Assembly: GCF_000151665.1 (NCBI RefSeq)
Contig: NW_013171815.1
Span: forward strand, 323,153 to 387,152
Source: Blastocystis hominis
Lineage: Eukaryota; Sar; Bigyra; Opalinata; Blastocystidae
Direction: 5' to 3'
DNA: 64,000 nucleotides
Both the position numbers and the translations under genes were made by a program. Below the pieces are notes generated by a model that ran no database searches, was not told where the DNA came from, and was given only the letters and a program-made list of their open reading frames with translations. Every line of letters starts with the position of its first letter. The first letter of the stretch is position 1. Positions 1 to 9,847 of this stretch are shown here, in pieces.

Positions 1-105
1 GAAGCGCCGCCGAAGAAGGAGATCGAGCGTAGATGTTGTTCTGGGTGTTGAATGCAGTGACCGACGAAGAACTGGACGCGATTCCGATGCAAACTCTCGA
101 GCTGT
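1..105 (+). CDS. 3' end of an unidentified gene (partial)
   Basis: Only the last part is in the window. A GT...AG-type acceptor (gcgtag) ends at about 32; the open frame after it reads on to CTG and then T at 105. No stop codon is encoded where the frame meets the 3' motif: T105 is followed by the 4 nt GCCG and then TGTTTGTT (110-117), so cleavage after T105 plus poly(A) would give UAA after ...MQTLEL. Without cleavage the frame would run a few codons further into the motif. The visible tail is too short to name the protein. It converges on RPN1 and shares its 3' signal. Confidence 0.55.
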
Positions 106-109
106 GCCG

Positions 110-117
110 TGTTTGTT
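110..117 (+). terminator. TGTTTGTT 3'-end motif, half of a perfect palindrome
   Basis: TGTTTGTT lies 4 nt after the T that ends the upstream + strand frame. Together with 118-125 it forms the 16-bp perfect palindrome TGTTTGTTAACAAACA, serving the two convergent genes. Confidence 0.85.
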
Positions 118-125
118 AACAAACA
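118..125 (-). terminator. TGTTTGTT 3'-end motif of RPN1
   Basis: Reverse-strand copy of the motif, directly abutting the + strand copy. On the minus strand RPN1 reads ...GAA GAG AAG T, then GGAT, then the motif. Confidence 0.85.
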
Positions 126-129
126 ATCC

Positions 130-2851
130 ACTTCTCTTCGGCGAACACAAAGCCGTCCAGCAGGTGCGTTCCCAGCGCGTACTTCTCTTCGTCCACCAGC
201 ACGGCGCGTTCGCCGGGCGCCAGCAGCACCGGCACCTCCAGGGTCTGGAACCCGCTGATGTTGCGCACATTGCCCGCTTGGCCCGTCGTATCCACGGCCT
301 GCCCGACGCGCGCGTTCGCCTTCAACGGCACCATCTCGTGGCGGTTGTCCAGGAGCATCAGCATGCGCGGCCGCGCGGCACCGAGCGCCATCAGCATCAG
401 CATGGCCACGATGGGCTGCGTGGGCCGCGACTCGTTGCATAACCGCGGGAGCATGGAGGTAGCGAGGAACAGAAGCGACACGGGGTTGAAAAGCTGTCCG
501 TCCATGGCGCTGGGACTCAGCGTGAGCAATCCCTAGGCATGACAAAAACCCGATCACGCGCCACCTTGCCGAGATTCACGAGCCCCTGCGCGAAGTGGAT
601 GTAGAAGGCCTTGTCCAACGCGTACTCGCTGGAGAGGTAGGAGGAGTAGAGCTGCTCGGCCTCCACGACCTGCTTCAAGTGCGTGTTGATCTTGCTGTTG
701 CACGTCCCCGACGCCGTCAGACCCAGCGCCAGCACCGCGTTCACGCAGCTCTACGCGTCAGTCCGCTCCGCGACGCTCTACGCGATACGACCACGTGTTC
801 GACTGCTACGCCTCACGCCTCCTCCCCTCTCCTACGTTCGTCAGACCGCCTCCCGCGGTTTTACGCATCATCTGGTCGACGATCGCGATGCTGCCTTCCG
901 ACGGATGCAGCAGCGAGAACGCCAGCAGCACCATCTCCATCGCGCTGTGCGACCCGTGCACCAGCAGCAGCTCCAGCGAGCGACTCACCATCGCCACGTT
1001 CACCGGCTCCCCCGCGGCAACCAGCGCGATCGCGAGCACCAGCATCTTCACCGCGAACTCGTCGTCCTCGTGCGTCGTCGCCGCGTCGTCCAGCGGCTTC
1101 GGCGACGGCGTGGGGAACATGAAATTGCCCCCGAAGAGCCCCATGAGGTTGAACATGTCCCGCGGGGAGGACTCCTCGGGCGTCTTGGCCTCCTGCGGGG
1201 AAGCGGCGTCGGTCTTCTCCTTGGGCTGCTGCTGGATGCGGTCCTCCTCTTCCTGGAGCATGGAGAGGAGCTGGTGGATGACGAGGAGGTCCTGCGAGGC
1301 GAGGAAGCTGCACGCCAGCACGCAGGCCTGCAGATATAAGCGGTACCGCGGGGGCAGCGAGCTGAGGACGTCCGACAGCGCGGAGATCTCCTCCAGCATC
1401 ACTTTCTTGTGCTATGCGTTAGACTGGGGAAACGGGGAAACCGTGAAGAGCAGGGAGAGGCCGAAGCCGAGGAGAAGGTTGGGCAGCTGGTTCTCGTCGG
1501 CTTCTTTCACGTCGCTCACGCGTTTCTTCATCGCCTCCAGCAGTTCCACGTTTCCACTCCCCAGGAAGACCAGTCCCGCGGCCAACGCGGACACGCCCAT
1601 CACCTCCAATCCGCCTTCTCGAATTCCCTTTTCGAAGATGGGCAGCAGATCGGGTCTGGCTTCGCCCATTCCCGCGTAGCTCAGCGCCAGCGCCAGCTCC
1701 GCCGCCATCGTCACGCCCTTCTCTTCCGCGCCCTCCAGCGCCGGCAGCAGCACGTTCAGCGGGAGATCGTCGCGCGGGTCGAGTCCGGGCGCGGCCAGCA
1801 GCCCGACGCCCAGCGCGGCGCCCTGCCGCACCTCCGTTTTGGAGTGCTGCAGCAGATCGATCAGCATGTTCAGCCCCTGGAACGGCGACCCAAGATAGAC
1901 CAGCGCCTGCGCAGCGCTGGCGAGGAGCAGTCCCGCGCCCTGGTTCTTCTGGAAGCCGTCCGTCCAGCGGCCAGCCGCGTCGTGGAAGAAACACTCCGAA
2001 CAATGGCTAGGCGTGAGACCGGGGAAACGGGGAAACCCAGCGTTGAGGAGCCCGTTGACGATGGACTGGGCGGCCTGGACGCGCTCGGTGGAGAGCTTCT
2101 TGGGGTCGGGGAGGGAGAGAATGGTGCTGGGGAGACGCGGCGTGGCGATGTCCATCTCCTTGGCGGCGGCTGTGAACCAGTCCGAGAAGAACGTGGAGTA
2201 GAGGATCGATGTGTACTGAGGTGGAAAAAAAGGGAGAAAGGAGGTACGATGTCGGGAGCAGGGTCTTTGATAAGGTGGGAGAGGCGTTGACGTGCGAGCA
2301 GCTCGCTGAGCTGCTTTTTGGCCAAGTCTTCGTGGCAGGCGTTATATCTAGAGAGTAAGAAGGGAGGAGGGCAGAAGGAACGTGTCGATGATGTATTGTG
2401 TGTTGTTCATGGCGATCGCACATACCATGCGGTCCACCCACAGATTGAAGCGAGCGAACAGACGGTACACGGTCTGCGGAACAAAACAAACTCATACGCA
2501 ATACCTCAAATATTTTTCTGCGTTCCTCCGGTTCGTAGTGGAAATGAACGATACGAAGCAGATACTGGCATATCTTCCACACATTTGAACCATCGACTTC
2601 TTTCATATCGATCAACCTCTCGATGGAGCCGACCTCCAACAGCAGATCGACTGCTTGAATTGGGATGTTGTGTTGCAAGTCGTCAGTTACTTCCTTCATA
2701 ATCTCGTCCATATCCTAATCAATCACTGTTTTTGACTTCCACTACAATCTCGATGTCTTCGGACAACTGATTTTCTTCGGGAAACATCTAAGAACCTAAA
2801 ATTCGTTTCAGAAATTCGTACATTCACAGGTTTTGATTCTTCTACTTCCAT
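130..2851 (-). CDS. RPN1: 26S proteasome regulatory subunit RPN1 (PSMD2)
   Basis: Largest base scaffold subunit of the 19S proteasome; it binds ubiquitin receptors and shuttle factors. Seen: the family's mid part (AVDLLLEV), the ACHEDLAKKQLSELLARQR segment, FTAAAKEMDIATPRLPS, the toroid of PC repeats (LLASAAQALVYLG; GAALGVGLLAAPG) and the C-terminal block RVGQAVDTTGQAG...GFQTLEVPVLLA. About ten introns, mostly near 30 nt (for example 1412-1441, 2007-2036, 2715-2745). I place the start at ATG 2851 (MEVEESKP, 40-nt intron, then FPEENQLSEDIEI). This model lacks roughly 130-150 N-terminal residues found in other RPN1s, including the TSVPKPLKFLRPHY block; the BET1 gene begins only 126 bp away, leaving no room. 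The stop is predicted to be made by poly(A) at T130. Confidence 0.9.
1412..1441 (-). other. 30-nt RPN1 intron of the GTTTCCCC type
   Basis: Begins GTTTCCCCGTTTCCCC, ends GCATAG. It matches the RPN1 intron at 2007-2036 at 27 of 30 positions although the flanking exons are unrelated. Removal restores the RPN1 frame. Confidence 0.8.
2007..2036 (-). other. 30-nt RPN1 intron, near copy of 1412-1441
   Basis: Begins GTTTCCCCGTTTCCCC, ends GCCTAG. Removal joins LLNAG to HCSECFFHD in frame. See the finding on introner-like introns. Confidence 0.8.
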
Positions 2852-2977
2852 TATGCAATTATACTGTTTTCAGGCTGTGAATACTTGTAGTTTTGCACTT
2901 TCTGAAAGGGCGTTTCACTGCAAAAATAAGCCCGATTTCCTACTTTTCATTCCATTCAGAACAGAACGCTCGATTCC

Positions 2978-3439
2978 ATGATGCGAAGAGGAATCCAACA
3001 GGACAAATACGATCTCCTTGAGGTAGTTTGTTTGCCTTAACACGTTGATGAAAAGAGTGGGAGATCCGAACAGAACAGCCGATCCTCACAGTCCTTTCTC
3101 GAAAAAGAAAACGACGAAAGAATCTCGCTGTTGAAAGAGAAGGTGAGTTCTCTACGGAACGTAGTGTCTTTCCGTTTATTTGATTCTCTAGCTCGCGGTC
3201 GATATAGGTGCAGAAGTCCGGAGTCAGAACAAGTTCCTCGATGAAATGGTAGCGCGTATTTTTTGTCTGTAACATAGGATCATAGCATGAACGGTCTTCA
3301 GGGTTCATTTGCTACCACGATGAAACGCATTTCGGAGGCGATGTCTCTAGGTCAAGGTTCGGGTCTGTGTGTTTTAGTTGTTTTTATGGTTGTTGTATTT
3401 GTCATACTATGGAGATTGTTCTACCCTTGTTTGCTTTGA
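2978..3439 (+). CDS. BET1: BET1-type Qc-SNARE
   Basis: Tail-anchored SNARE of ER-Golgi traffic. Four exons: 2978-3022, 3056-3142, 3192-3248, 3278-3439, with introns of 33, 49 and 29 nt. The spliced protein has a short basic N-terminus, a SNARE motif (ENDERISLLKEK / LAVDIGAEVRSQNKFLDEM / DHSMNGLQGSFATTMKRI) and a C-terminal membrane segment (LCVLVVFMVVVFVILW), followed by RLFYPCLL and an encoded TGA. The match to BET1 (IxIDIGxEVRxQNxxLDxMD) is clear; the paralogue SFT1 is the main alternative. TGTTTGCT inside the last codons resembles the 3' motif. It diverges from RPN1. Confidence 0.85.
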
Positions 3440-3453
3440 ATCAATCAACCGGG

Positions 3454-3509
3454 TGATCGCTGATCAGTGATCAGTGATCAGTGATCAGCGATCAACGATC
3501 AACGATCCT
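3454..3509. repeat. Eight tandem 7-bp units with TGATCA cores
   Basis: Units read TGATCGC, TGATCAG (x4), CGATCAA (x2), CGATCCT. The core TGATCA is palindromic. The repeat sits between the 3' ends of BET1 (+) and XRN (-). Confidence 0.9.
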
Positions 3510-3602
3510 TTAATGCATAACAAACATCATTCCTTCTATTCAAACCACTCTCTCAACTTCATCTCTAATGAAGCTTTCTAAAAAGAACTCTCGAGGCTCG
3601 CA

Positions 3603-6438
3603 TCAACTGACACAGCGCGTCCCGCTTCGGAAGCCGACCCCTTCCATGGGAATGATAAAAACGCTACAATCGACGCTCTCCCCCACTCCTACCAACTGAA
3701 TATAGTCCGACCATGCATAGCCGCGCCCCAGATCCGAGATGCTCACACCCATCCAATTGCGCGGCTCTTTGATCTGAATGTTTTGATGCAGCAGCGGATT
3801 TTCCTTCAGCTGAATCCCTGGGAGCAACTTGGAGAGCTTCGACGGGTCGATCTTGGCCGCTTCGAACGTTCCGCACAGCACCTCCGAATTCTGCACAGCG
3901 GGGAACCGCGAGTTCACCTTCGAAATATCGTCTACCTCCCAGCAACCCGCCGATCCCTACGCATCTGCGTGGGCCTCCACACTCCCGCGATCGACTCCGC
4001 GCCCGCCTTCATCTCGACTTCCCCCGCTCCCAGCTCCATCCTCGACGCCATCGGATGCTGCCGATGCATCTACTTCATCGCGCTCTCTCTCCATTTCCCA
4101 CATAAAGCCGCGTCGCGCCGACCCGATTTCTCTGCTGCAGCACCGGCGGCAGCGACGGCAGCACGCGCTGCACCTCGCTGTGGAGCACGTCGAAGTCGAG
4201 GAAGGGAATGCGCGCGACGCCCATCCACCGCACGCGCTTTCCGTTCCCGTCGATCACGAACTACGCGTTCAGCCGAGCCTCCGCCGCGCACCTGCTTCGG
4301 GTAGTACTTGTAGAGCTTGGTGTCCGGCGTGGAGACCAGCTGCTCCAGCTCGGGCGGGAGGATGGAGTCGAACGGCGTGCGCGTCTACGTGGCTCAGAGC
4401 AAGCGAAGCCTACCGCGATGACCGCCTCCAGCTTGCTGATTGGCTGCCCCAGCGAGAAGGAAACGGTCACGTTGTTCATCGCGGAGAGGTCGCGAAGAAG
4501 CGGCGCGTAGTGCTCGGGGTAGAACCAGTCCCAGGACGCGCAGCCCGTGCAGTAATAGCGCATAATCCACGCCAGTCCCAGCATGTATTCCTGGCAGACG
4601 CGCTCGATCGAAACCCGATCACTCGGATCCAGACCGAATTTCTGGCGGTAGTAGGCATCGCTCCAGCCCGGCTTGCCGTAGTCCACCTAGGCGATGAGGG
4701 CGGGATCGAAGGGGGTACGTCGTTTTTGGGGACGTTGTTGTAGTAGTCTTTGACCAGCTGGCGAAGACGAAGATCGAATCTGACCGATTAGTGTTCCATC
4801 GATGACACGTACATCTGAATCGCCTTCACGTAGTCCACCATCTTCTTCTCTTTCTTCTCCAGACTCCCTTCAGACCCTCCATTGACCCCATTGACCGCAT
4901 TGACCCCATTGACCCCATTGACCGCATTGACCGCATGGGCCTTATTGTCCTTACTGTCCCGATTGGCCACGTTGGCCACATTCTCCACCATGTGCTTAAT
5001 AAACAGATTCACCAGCTTCACGCTTTCTTCGTCCCCCAATTCTGGCGGTTTCGTCGAGCTCGCCTGCACCGCGGGGCGTTTCAGCCGTCCCACCGTGTAC
5101 CGTCCAAACAGCCGCTTCCTCCGGAGAATATTGCCCTCGTTGGCGTAGACCTCGCGCATGAGCGACTGGACCTGGAGGTAGTTGATCTCGCCGCCGGGAC
5201 GGATGATGTAGTCGGTCCAGGTGGGGAGGAGGCGTCGGTAGAGATTGAGGAGCATGGTGACGGCGCCCTCGCGGATGTCGAAGAGGGGGAGCGAGGGGAG
5301 GAAGTCGTTTCCGACGAAGATGCAGAGGAAGACGTAGTCGTCGATGATGCGCTCGAGATTGTACGGGATTTTCATCTGGGAGGCGACGGGGCGCATTTCG
5401 AGGTCTAAATAATCGCGGAGCGTCTTGATGGAGATCACCTGCAGCGGACGGTGGTAGAACTTGTCGTCCTTGGTGCTCGCGCCGAGCTTCTTTCGAGGCA
5501 GCTTCACGCATTCGCGCGTTCTACGGTGGAGGCGAATTTTCGCTGCAACGAGTGGTCGGGAGCGCCGCAGATCGCGCAGCGCGTGATGAAGAGCTGCTCG
5601 ACGAGGATGTAGAAGAGCGGCTCGTGCGAAGAAAGCGCCAGCATGGACAGGTCCGCGTCGAGGCCGTGGATGATGTGCGTTTGGTTCGGGAGATAGTCCG
5701 GCTGCGTGCGTTGCGAGCGAATGAACTCCATGATCTTGTGCTCGCCCTCGCCGGGAACGTCGCTGTCGCTGATGAGGACGTTCAGGTTCTGCAGCTTTTC
5801 GTTGGACTGGAGCGTCTTGGTCACGTAGTAATCCAAAAACACTTGGAGCTCCGACATGAAGTCGGTGCCCGGGAAAATGTTCAGAGAGTTGAACGACTCT
5901 TCCTCCTCTTCTTCCACGTCCGGAGGAAACTGGAAGCCCTCAGCGATCATCTCCTTCTTCAACTGCTCTTCCAGTTGCTTGATTTCCACACTCTCCTACC
6001 ATTTACCGAACATAATATCAACAGCATACATAGCCAGAACGAAAACGACGCCCTCTTTGTTCTTTCACTTTGGCCTTGGGAGCAACTCCATCGACAGACA
6101 TGAAGAGCAACTTCCGGGGATTCACAGCCGTTATGAGGCGATCCAAGTAACTACAAGGAACACAAGATCAGCAACACTCACTTTTGCAAGTTCTCCAATA
6201 CATCATCCGTGTTCCTTGGAGTTGACCCGAGAATTTGTCCATGGGCACAGTCATGAATGATTCCGTTCATGTCGATGTAGAAATTATCAAACACGGGAGG
6301 TTGTTGTTGCTGTTGTTGTTGCTGCTGCTGCGAAGACGTATTTCCATCTCGCTGAGCAGGAGAATCGGGATCAGACAGTGACTTGAGAATCAATGGGTAC
6401 TTTCTGCATAACCAACGGGTGTATGTAGGAATTCCCAT
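3603..6438 (-). CDS. XRN-family 5'-3' exoribonuclease (XRN2/Rat1-like)
   Basis: Degrades 5'-monophosphorylated RNA; nuclear members act in transcription termination and rRNA processing. Starts MGIPTYTRWLCRKYP at ATG 6438. Conserved blocks in order: FDNFYIDMNGIIHDC, LLFMSVDGVAPKAK, NVLISDSDVPGEGEHKIME, HGLDADLSMLAL, a CAICGAPDH zinc-knuckle remnant, VFLCIFVGNDFLPSLP, and the C-terminal tower part YCTGCASWDWFYPEHYAP and MGVARIPFLDF. The knuckle favours XRN2 over XRN1. Odd points: a polyglutamine tract (about residues 37-46, from 6301-6335) inside the nuclease domain and an AVNGVNGVNAVNGVNG repeat (4876-4935). Encoded TGA at 3603-3605; no good TGTTTGTT follows. At roughly 770 residues it is shorter than human XRN2. 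Confidence 0.88.
4876..4935 (-). repeat. Short tandem repeat encoding VNGVN/VNAVN in XRN
   Basis: Runs of GTCAATGGG and GTCAATGCG units encode a (VNG/VNA)n linker just before a Lys-rich stretch. Confidence 0.8.
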
Positions 6439-6843
6439 TTATGAACAAATAAGGCAAACAGGAAAGAAGGGAAGCGGAAAATGACTATTCATGAAGTTTC
6501 GAAACGAGAAAACTCGTGGACTTGTATGTAAATTACTGAAAATTGAATTTGCTATTGATTCTAACGACAAGGTGAGTGCTTCTCCAAAATGAAAACGTGT
6601 GTGCGCGTGTTCCTAATTGAGTACGTTCGTACTTTTCTAAGTGGCTGCAAAAAGCTATTTCTATTGAATCGGAGCAATGAAATAATGAAAATCAATACGA
6701 ATTAGGGGAATCCCTATTCTTCAAATTGATATAGAAACAAATACAGAGCTGTCTCACCCAGGGGTGCATTATTCTAGTCTGGTATATGTGAGAGCTCGTC
6801 TTACAATAACTATTCTTCTTCGTTATTTCTACGATTAATCAGA
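6439..6843. other. Intergenic region between divergent XRN and uS12
   Basis: About 400 bp, moderately AT-rich. It should hold both promoters. I see no open frame, tRNA or clear repeat. Confidence 0.6.
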
Positions 6844-7424
6844 ATGGGTAAAGGGTAGGTGGCGAATCGAGTTGTGCCGTTGTGAACTGTGTTGTTTCTG
6901 TCGAATGAACCGTTCTAATATCCTAAAATAGAAAACCTTGTGGTATTCGTGCTGCTCGTAAGCTGCGTGTTGTCCGTCGCCAGGAGCGTTGGGCCGATAA
7001 GGTAATTTGCGGAAGTGAAGTGTCTGACGGTGTAGAAGTACAAGAAGGGACACAACATCTCTTCCATTAAGGCCAACGTGCTCGGAGGAGCTACCATGGC
7101 CAAGGGAATTGTCCTCGAGAAGGTGTACGTGTTTCGTGGTGTGGAGTGATGGTTAGGGGAGTGGAGGCTAAGCAGCCCAACTCTGCCATTCGTAAGTGCG
7201 TGCGTGTGCAGCTGATCAAGAACGGCAAGAAGATCACCGCTTTCGTTCCTCGCGATGGTTGCTTGAACTACGTGGATGAGAACGACGAGGTGCTGATTGC
7301 TGGATTCGGTCGTTCTGGACACGCCGTGGGAGATATTCCCGGAGTGCGTTTCAAGGTGGTGTGCGTGTCGAAGACCTCCTTGCTCGCTCTGTTCCGCCAG
7401 AAGAAGGAGAAGCCTCATAGTTAA
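6844..7424 (+). CDS. RPS23: 40S ribosomal protein uS12 (RPS23)
   Basis: Decoding-centre protein of the small subunit. Exons 6844-6854, 6932-7001, 7036-7122, 7157-7424; introns 77, 34 and 34 nt. The spliced protein starts [20 protein letters not shown], as in yeast Rps23 (MGKGKPRGL...). It contains the universal loop [13 protein letters not shown] and [15 protein letters not shown] and ends KEKPHS with an encoded TAA. The hydroxylated proline motif KQPNSA is intact. The first intron follows only 11 coding bases, a common place for ribosomal-protein introns. Normal length. Confidence 0.97.
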
Positions 7425-7463
7425 AGCTTTTCTTACGATGAAGAAGAATACGATGTTCTGCGC

Positions 7464-7471
7464 TGTTTGTT
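7464..7471 (+). terminator. TGTTTGTT 3'-end motif of uS12
   Basis: Lies 40 nt after the encoded TAA, implying a 3' UTR of about 35 nt. Confidence 0.7.
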
Positions 7472-7618
7472 GCACAAAATCGATTTAAATCGATCGAGGG
7501 CGATGGTCGAAATAAGATTTCCAGAAATCGCGGCTATTTCCCCGGTTTTATTCTGACCATTGATTTCGCCTGTCCCTTTCTGGTTCTTCAGTAGTTATCG
7601 GTATCACCAACTGTTAAT

Positions 7619-8221
7619 ATGGTAAGTTGCGTGAAAAATGAGGGTTTGAATTACTGAGCGCGTATACGCTCGTTTAGTGCGCTCGTTGCCAAAGTTGAGA
7701 TTACTCACCAGTTTGTAGCCTTCTAGATTTAGCAAGAACAGAAAAGCCAGAGGTCACGTGAGTGCTGGTCACGGTCGTATTGGTAGGCTCGTTTCGGCAT
7801 GTTCGGTGATTTGTAGGTAAGCATCGTTGCCATCCCTCAGGACGTGGTAAGGCCGGAGGTCTTCACCACCTGCGTATCCTTTTCGATAAGTTGTAAGGGG
7901 TTTTCCCGATTGTTCGAATCTAGCCACCCTGGATATTTCGGAAAGGTCGGTATGAGACACTTCCACCTGAAGCGTAACACCGAGTACTGCCCCACCATCA
8001 ACGTGGACGAGTTGTGGCATCTGCTCCCTGAAGAGGCTCAGCAGCAGGCCATGAAGGACACCACCAAGGCTCCTGTGATCGACCTCAAGGCTCACGGAGT
8101 GTTCAAGCTCCTCGGCAGAGGTCGCATTGAGAGACCGATTGTGGTGAAGGCCAAGTTCGTCAGCAGCATTGCTGAGAAGAAGATCAAGGCTGCTGGAGGT
8201 GCCTGCATTCTGACTGCTTAA
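7619..8221 (+). CDS. RPL27A: 60S ribosomal protein uL15 (RPL27A/L28)
   Basis: Large-subunit protein. The first exon is just the ATG (7619-7621); introns are 7622-7718 (97 nt), 7783-7816 (34) and 7890-7923 (34). The spliced protein starts MPSRFSKNRKARGHVSAGHG and continues RIGKHRCHPSGRGKAGGLHH and FDNHPGYFGKVGMRHFHLK, ending KIKAAGGACILTA and TAA; this is the normal family length and order. The Met-only exon 1 was chosen because only the acceptor at 7718 gives the conserved PSR start. It follows uS12 on the same strand; a TGTTTGTG variant (8251-8258) lies 30 nt after the stop. Confidence 0.96.
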
Positions 8222-8250
8222 AGAAGAGGCTTGGTGTATCGATATGGCTG

Positions 8251-8258
8251 TGTTTGTG
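8251..8258 (+). terminator. TGTTTGTG, probable 3'-end motif of uL15
   Basis: One-base variant of the canonical motif, 30 nt after the uL15 stop. Confidence 0.55.
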
Positions 8259-8295
8259 TCTATCAAACAAGCGGATAAAGCACATAAACAATCTC

Positions 8296-8362
8296 TTCAT
8301 TCATCCATTCATTCATTCTTTTATTCATTCAATTAAATCAAATCATTCATTCATTCATTCTC
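8296..8362. repeat. ATTC microsatellite
   Basis: Imperfect tetranucleotide repeat (attcattcattc) between the convergent uL15 and fibrillarin genes. Confidence 0.9.
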
Positions 8363-8376
8363 TTCTTCTATCCTCT

Positions 8377-9487
8377 CTACGCGTTCGGTCGGTACTCGCC
8401 CGTCACCATCGCGTGATCACGCTCGTACGGCTCCAGCGTCAGCTGCTCCAGCGGCTTGAACTTCTCTTCGCGCAGCTTCTGCACCTCAGCGGCAAACACG
8501 GCCTCCGCGGAGGCGGTAGAGTCGATGCAGCTGGCCTTGATGGAGATCACGCAGTGCCCGCCGTCCTTCAGGAAGTACTTCGCGTTCAGACCCACGATAC
8601 GCGCCTGGTCCGGCTGCGCCACATCCGCGAAGATCGTGTCCACCATGGGCACCAGAATGCGGTACTTCAGCGGATGGCGCGCATCCTCGATGATCGGAAC
8701 GATGTTCGTGCGCGTCTTCGCGACGTTCAGCAGATCGCGGCCAGGGCGGTGCGAGAATTCCACCGCGTAGACGGCGCCCTCCTGCCATGAACCTCTCTCC
8801 ACGCAACTACCGGTCCGACGATATCCGAGACGTGCGAGACCGTCGTGCCGGAAGCAGCTCCCAAATAAAGCACCTTGCTGCCGGGCTGCATGAAGATGTT
8901 GCGGATACCACCCTACAATCGAGGAGGAAGGCGATCCCCTACCAGAATGGCAGCGCCCAGCTTCGAACGGAACGGGTTCCACTGTCTGTATTCGATCTTC
9001 TCTCCCGTCGAGCCCTGCTGGTCAGAAACACGCCACATCGCTACAGGAAGGTCGACAGAGATCTTCTTCTCTCCGTAGACAGTGCAGCCAGGGGCAAAGT
9101 TGCGAGTACACAGAACATCTTCCTTGGCTGACCGAGCGATGTACACTCCTTCGAATCTACCCATCACGAGCACGTTCGCTTCAAATACTTATGAGGTTCC
9201 ACGGTTACCTTAGGTGTGCGCTGAGGAGCTCCACGTCCTCCACGGGCACCTCCGCGACCTCCGCGACCGCCTCCACGACCTCCGCGACCGCCTGCAGCGC
9301 CTCCGCGAGGACCTCCACGGCCTCCACCACGAGGACCTCCACGGGCTCCACCACGGGCTCCACCACGACCTCCACGACCTCCAGCAAACCCTCCTCTTCC
9401 ACGACCACCTTCATCTACATCACAAATTAGTATTTCAGCAAAGCAATGTCGATCCTGTGAAGGAAACAAATACTTACTGAATGCCAT
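8377..9487 (-). CDS. FBL: Fibrillarin, box C/D snoRNP 2'-O-methyltransferase
   Basis: Nucleolar rRNA 2'-O-ribose methyltransferase. ATG 9487 gives MAF, then an intron of about 60 nt, then a long RGG-rich (GAR) domain encoded by 9205-9420, then the methyltransferase fold: [46 protein letters not shown] (SAM site), [39 protein letters not shown] and [12 protein letters not shown] 32-nt intron is needed to join VEPHK to FEGVYIAR; the apparent frameshift there is that intron. Further introns follow AAILVG and DIVGP. It ends EYRPNA with an encoded TAG at 8377-8379. Complete. Confidence 0.96.
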
Positions 9488-9847
9488 CTTTTGTTACTAT
9501 GCAAAAATGAACAAGATGCGATTTATGTGTTGGTGGAGGTCTAAGGAGTTTCAAAGCTCTGGAGTTTCATCGAGAGAAAGTCGATTGTTTGTTTACGCGT
9601 GAGCCGATTTGGGAAGAGGCAGTGTGCTCCACCGTTCTTTTAAATGCAAAACACACGGTTTAAAAGTGAGACAAAACATGCTCGAATGTGTTTTTTAAGT
9701 TATTGAAACCTTTCTCAGAGAATCGAATTATGGACACAGGACCGCAGTGTGACTTTTCAAAAATTACTCTTCTGTGAGAGTTTATAATCAAATTGTATAT
9801 TATTTCGGTTGTATCCTGTCTGTCTGCCTATATCAAGTGAGAAACGG
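9488..9847. other. Intergenic region between fibrillarin and a helical-repeat gene
   Basis: Divergent promoter region of 360 bp. A TTGTTTGTTT run near 9582 resembles the 3' motif but no gene ends there. Confidence 0.5.

Noticed and set aside
683-1679. Several + strand open frames over the RPN1 gene
   Set aside because: Shadows of the minus-strand PC-repeat exons; Ser/Arg-rich with no family resemblance.
8296-8362. Short tandem repeats resembling an array
   Set aside because: Simple microsatellite without spacers; not a CRISPR array, and the genome is eukaryotic.
9150-9190. Apparent frameshift in fibrillarin after VEPHK
   Set aside because: A 32-nt GT...AG intron restores [13 protein letters not shown] exactly, so the gene is intact.
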